Source: Salinarimonas sp. (GTDB lineage Bacteria > Pseudomonadota > Alphaproteobacteria > Rhizobiales > Beijerinckiaceae). Taken from it: a stretch of 64,000 nt of DNA. The stretch spans positions 3,679,501 to 3,743,500 of the forward strand of contig NZ_CP157794.1 in NCBI RefSeq assembly GCF_040111675.1. Direction: 5' to 3'. Of the stretch, positions 61,952-64,000 are shown piece by piece. A program made the position numbers and the translations under genes. Within the stretch, counting starts at the first letter, position 1, and every line of letters starts with the position of its first letter. The notes beneath the pieces are model-generated. The model was not told the origin of the DNA. It did not search any database and worked only from the letters and a program-made list of their open reading frames with translations.

Positions 61952-62521
61952 ATGGCGGCGACGGCGGCACGGCAGACCCGCGCTCAGGCGCGGGGGCACA
62001 ACATCGATCCCGAAGGCATCGATCTCGGCCTCATCGTTCGGGAGCTTCAGGCGGTGGCGGACTACGTCACCAACATCAAGCGCGAGATCGGCGCGCTGCG
62101 CGCCAACGAGATCTACCGCGCCCGCCTGCCGGTGGCGCACGACGAGCTCGGCAACGTGGTCAACGCCACGCAATCGGCGACGAACACGATCATGGCGGCC
62201 GCCGAGGAGATCCTCGGCGCGACCCACGACGATTTCGAGACCTACCGCGATTTCGTGCAGGAGAAGGTGCTGGCGATCTTCGAGGCCTGCTCCTTCCAGG
62301 ACATCACCGGCCAGCGCATCACCAAGGTGGTGGACGAGCTCAGCCAGGTGGAGAAGCGCCTCTCGCGCTTCGCCGAGGCGGTGAACGCCCGCGACCAGTC
62401 CGGCCAGGTCGACCCCGAGGACGCGGCCAAGCAGGCCCGCAAGGAAGCCCTCCTCCTCAACGGCCCCCAGACCGCCGACGTCGCGGTGAGCCAGGACGAC
62501 ATCGACGCGCTGTTCGGGTGA
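61952..62521 (+). CDS. cheZ: CheZ-like CheY-P phosphatase
   Basis: 189 residues, helical throughout. The catalytic segment FEACSFQDITGQRITKVVDEL is reduced here to the motif FQDITGQR near residue 118, with the Gln that attacks CheY-P. The last residues, VSQDDIDALFG, form a separate C-terminal peptide resembling the CheY-binding tail of E. coli CheZ and the N-terminus of FliM. GTG 61943 is an alternative start; ATG 61952 has AGGTGG upstream. It would end CheY signalling. Confidence 0.88.
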   Translation: MAATAARQTRAQARGHNIDPEGIDLGLIVRELQAVADYVTNIKREIGALRANEIYRARLPVAHDELGNVVNATQSATNTIMAAAEEILGATHDDFETYRDFVQEKVLAIFEACSFQDITGQRITKVVDELSQVEKRLSRFAEAVNARDQSGQVDPEDAAKQARKEALLLNGPQTADVAVSQDDIDALFG

Positions 62522-62596
62522 GGGTGAGGGTGAGGGGCGAGAGCCTCGGCCACGTTGACCGCCCTCGCTCCGACGTTGGAAATACGCACTCGCGGA

Positions 62597-62775
62597 TGTC
62601 ATCCCGGATTGCGAAGCAAGTCCGGGACCCAGATCCACAGACGGGTCCTCGAGCGCGCATCGCGCGCTCTTCGCTCCACCGCCAAGCGCATTCCCGCCTC
62701 CCAGTGCAGCCCAAGGGCTGCAAGACGACCGGCTGTGGTTCTGGGTTCCGGGCCCGCTTCGCGTCCCGGAAAGAC
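62597..62775. repeat. Dispersed inverted-repeat element, family 1, copy D
   Basis: 179 bp, starting TGTCATCCCGGATTGCGAAG, with CAAGTCCGGGACCCAGA following (nearly identical to copy B), and ending GTTCTGGGTTCCGGGCCCGC, then CGTCCCGGAAAGACA. It occupies half of the 62522-62883 gap between cheZ and the DUF1217 gene. The rest shows no feature. Confidence 0.8.
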
Positions 62776-62883
62776 AGGGTGGTATCGCGCACCCACTTTC
62801 CGGTCTCTTCGCCCCTCCAGCCCCGCGCAAGCCTCCCCCGCCATCGTCGCCTTCGAGACCCCGCACCCGGCGAGGAGGCGTGC

Positions 62884-63663
62884 ATGCTGGCGACGGCTCT
62901 GTCCTACAAGCTCGTGGCGAGCGACATGACGCGCACGCTCGCGCGCACGGCGCAGACGCCGCAGGCGGCGCGCGAGATCGCGTATTACCGGGAGAACATC
63001 GAGACGGTGACGTCGATCGAGGATCTGCTGGGCGACGACCGCCTGTTCGCCTTCGCCATGAAGGCGCACGGCCTCTCCGACATGACCTACGCCAAGGGCT
63101 TCATGAGGAAGGCGCTGGAGGAGGGGATCGATTCCCGCGACGCCTTCGCCGTGAAGCTCGTCGACAAGCGCTACCGCGACTTCGTCGAGACCTTCAACTT
63201 CAAGCGCTACGGCGAGACCGCGACCGTGTTCTCGCGCGTGAAGGAAGGCACGATCGACAAGTACGTGCGCATGACGCTGGAGGAGACCGAGGGCGCCAAG
63301 AACGAGGGCGTTCGCCTGGCGCTCTATTTCGAGCGCAAGGCGCCGAACCTGAAGAACGTCTACGAGATCCTGGCCGAGCCCGCCCTCGCCCAGGTGGTGC
63401 GCACGGCGTTGGGCCTCCCCGACGCGATCCAGGGCGCCGACGTCGACAAGCAGGCGCGGATGATCGAGGACCGGCTGAAGCTCGCGGACTTCGAGGATCC
63501 GGCGAAGCTGGCCAAGTTCCTCGAGCGCTTCGCGAGCCTGTGGGACGTCGCGAACCCGCCGGCGCCCGCCGCCGCGCCCACGATCCTCATCGGCCAGCCG
63601 GTCACCGCCCAGATCGGCTCGGACCTCTTGATGAGCCTGCAATCCATCCGAATCGGACGCTGA
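62884..63663 (+). CDS. DUF1217 flagellar protein
   Basis: 259 residues, helical. DUF1217 proteins occur in alphaproteobacterial flagellar clusters, typically just before flgF; the role is unknown. Visible are ETVTSIEDLLGDDRLFAFAM, KAHGLSDMTYAKGFMRKALE and YFERKAPNLKNVYEILAEPA. GAGGAGG lies five bases before the ATG. It precedes flgF by 10 bases, so it is in the same operon. Confidence 0.88.
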   Translation: MLATALSYKLVASDMTRTLARTAQTPQAAREIAYYRENIETVTSIEDLLGDDRLFAFAMKAHGLSDMTYAKGFMRKALEEGIDSRDAFAVKLVDKRYRDFVETFNFKRYGETATVFSRVKEGTIDKYVRMTLEETEGAKNEGVRLALYFERKAPNLKNVYEILAEPALAQVVRTALGLPDAIQGADVDKQARMIEDRLKLADFEDPAKLAKFLERFASLWDVANPPAPAAAPTILIGQPVTAQIGSDLLMSLQSIRIGR

Positions 63664-63673
63664 GGGGAGCCCG

Positions 63674-64000
63674 ATGCAGCCGTCCATCTACGTCGCCCTG
63701 TCCGGCCAGGTGGCGCTCGAGCGCCGCATGGAGACGATCGCCCGCAACGTCGCCAACATGAACACGGTCGGCTACCGCGCCGACGAGGTGACCTTCGAGC
63801 AGCTCCTGTCGAGCGCCGGCAAGGACCCGGTCTCCTTCGCCTCGGCCGGCGAGACCTTCGTCTCGCGCCAGGCGGGGGGCCTGCAGCAGACCGGCAACCT
63901 CCTCGACTTCGCCGTCGACGGGAACGCGTACTTCGCCTTCGAGGGGCCGAACGGGCCGGTCTATACCCGCGACGGGCGCTTCTCGATGAACGAGAACGGC
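63674..64000 (+). CDS. flgF: Flagellar basal-body rod protein FlgF, 5' part (3' end outside window)
   Basis: 109 residues of a proximal-rod protein. The N-terminus carries the rod-protein signature SIYVALSGQVALERRMETIA and ARNVANMNTVGYRADE, then GGLQQTGNLLDFAVDGNAYF and VYTRDGRFSMNENG. The length and C-terminus cannot be judged because the frame runs to the window edge. GAGGGGAG precedes the ATG. It starts the flagellar cluster that continues beyond the window. Confidence 0.95.
   Translation, partial: MQPSIYVALSGQVALERRMETIARNVANMNTVGYRADEVTFEQLLSSAGKDPVSFASAGETFVSRQAGGLQQTGNLLDFAVDGNAYFAFEGPNGPVYTRDGRFSMNENG

Overview
The window is a high-GC chromosomal segment from an alphaproteobacterium, most likely a member of the Hyphomicrobiales (Rhizobiales) close to Methylobacterium or Salinarimonas. 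The evidence is the split pntAA/pntAB/pntB transhydrogenase beside an aa3-oxidase subunit IV gene, an alphaproteobacterial CheZ, a DUF1217 flagellar protein, a suhB/MmgR-type small RNA, a CtrA-type box before minCDE, and short dispersed palindromic repeats of the kind common in this order. No rRNA, tRNA or CRISPR array was seen. The assignment is inference from gene content, not from a marker-gene tree.

Layout. 1-5.5 kb: the 3' end of pyrF, an AI-2E-type permease, rmuC, a Tat-exported L,D-transpeptidase, a trpG/pabA amidotransferase and a DUF3072 protein. 5.7-13.1 kb: a YbhN-like membrane protein, an alpha/beta hydrolase, the COX IV-pntAA-pntAB-pntB block, a second hydrolase and a GNAT acetyltransferase. 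13.4-15.7 kb: DUF2332, a TPR lipoprotein and rpsU. 15.9-21.2 kb: a probable glucosylglycerol (osmolyte) operon gpsA-HAD phosphatase-ggpS, with a Tat-exported amine oxidase downstream. 21.7-26.1 kb: rnd, then an IS110-family (IS1111-type) element and an IS1182-family element lying end to end. 26.2-33.9 kb: a small zinc-finger protein, an FAD monooxygenase, a phosphodiesterase, an nlpD-like M23 lipoprotein, an acquired DUF91 nuclease-like gene, pcm, an ACT-domain regulator and three small proteins. 34-36.7 kb: flhA and a parD antitoxin with a frameshifted parE. 36.7-40.4 kb: an Acg-like nitroreductase and a complete bufferin-type RiPP operon (bufA1-bufB-bufC-DoxX). 40.6-53.4 kb: PRC-barrel and stress proteins, a phospholipase D/VTT fusion, a large hybrid sensor kinase, a SleB-type hydrolase, a divergent PRPP synthase-like protein, and oxyR divergent from katG. 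55.9-64 kb: an inositol-phosphatase-family gene (hisN/suhB) with an adjacent sRNA, minCDE, ribF, a MaoC dehydratase, and the start of a chemotaxis and flagellar cluster (cheY, cheZ, DUF1217, flgF).

How the parts work together. Several loci point to life under osmotic, oxidative and metal stress. GpsA would supply glycerol-3-phosphate, GgpS would join it to a glucosyl donor, and the HAD enzyme would dephosphorylate the product to glucosylglycerol. OxyR-KatG handles peroxide, and PntAB supplies NADPH. The bufferin operon would make a periplasmic copper-binding modified peptide. The best candidates for unusual biology are the bufferin operon with its strong hairpin between precursor and enzyme genes, the split GgpPS arrangement, the IS1111-type element with a long non-coding 3' flank that probably encodes its guide RNA, and the CtrA box in front of minC.

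Four families of dispersed short repeats or palindromes occupy most of the longer intergenic gaps.
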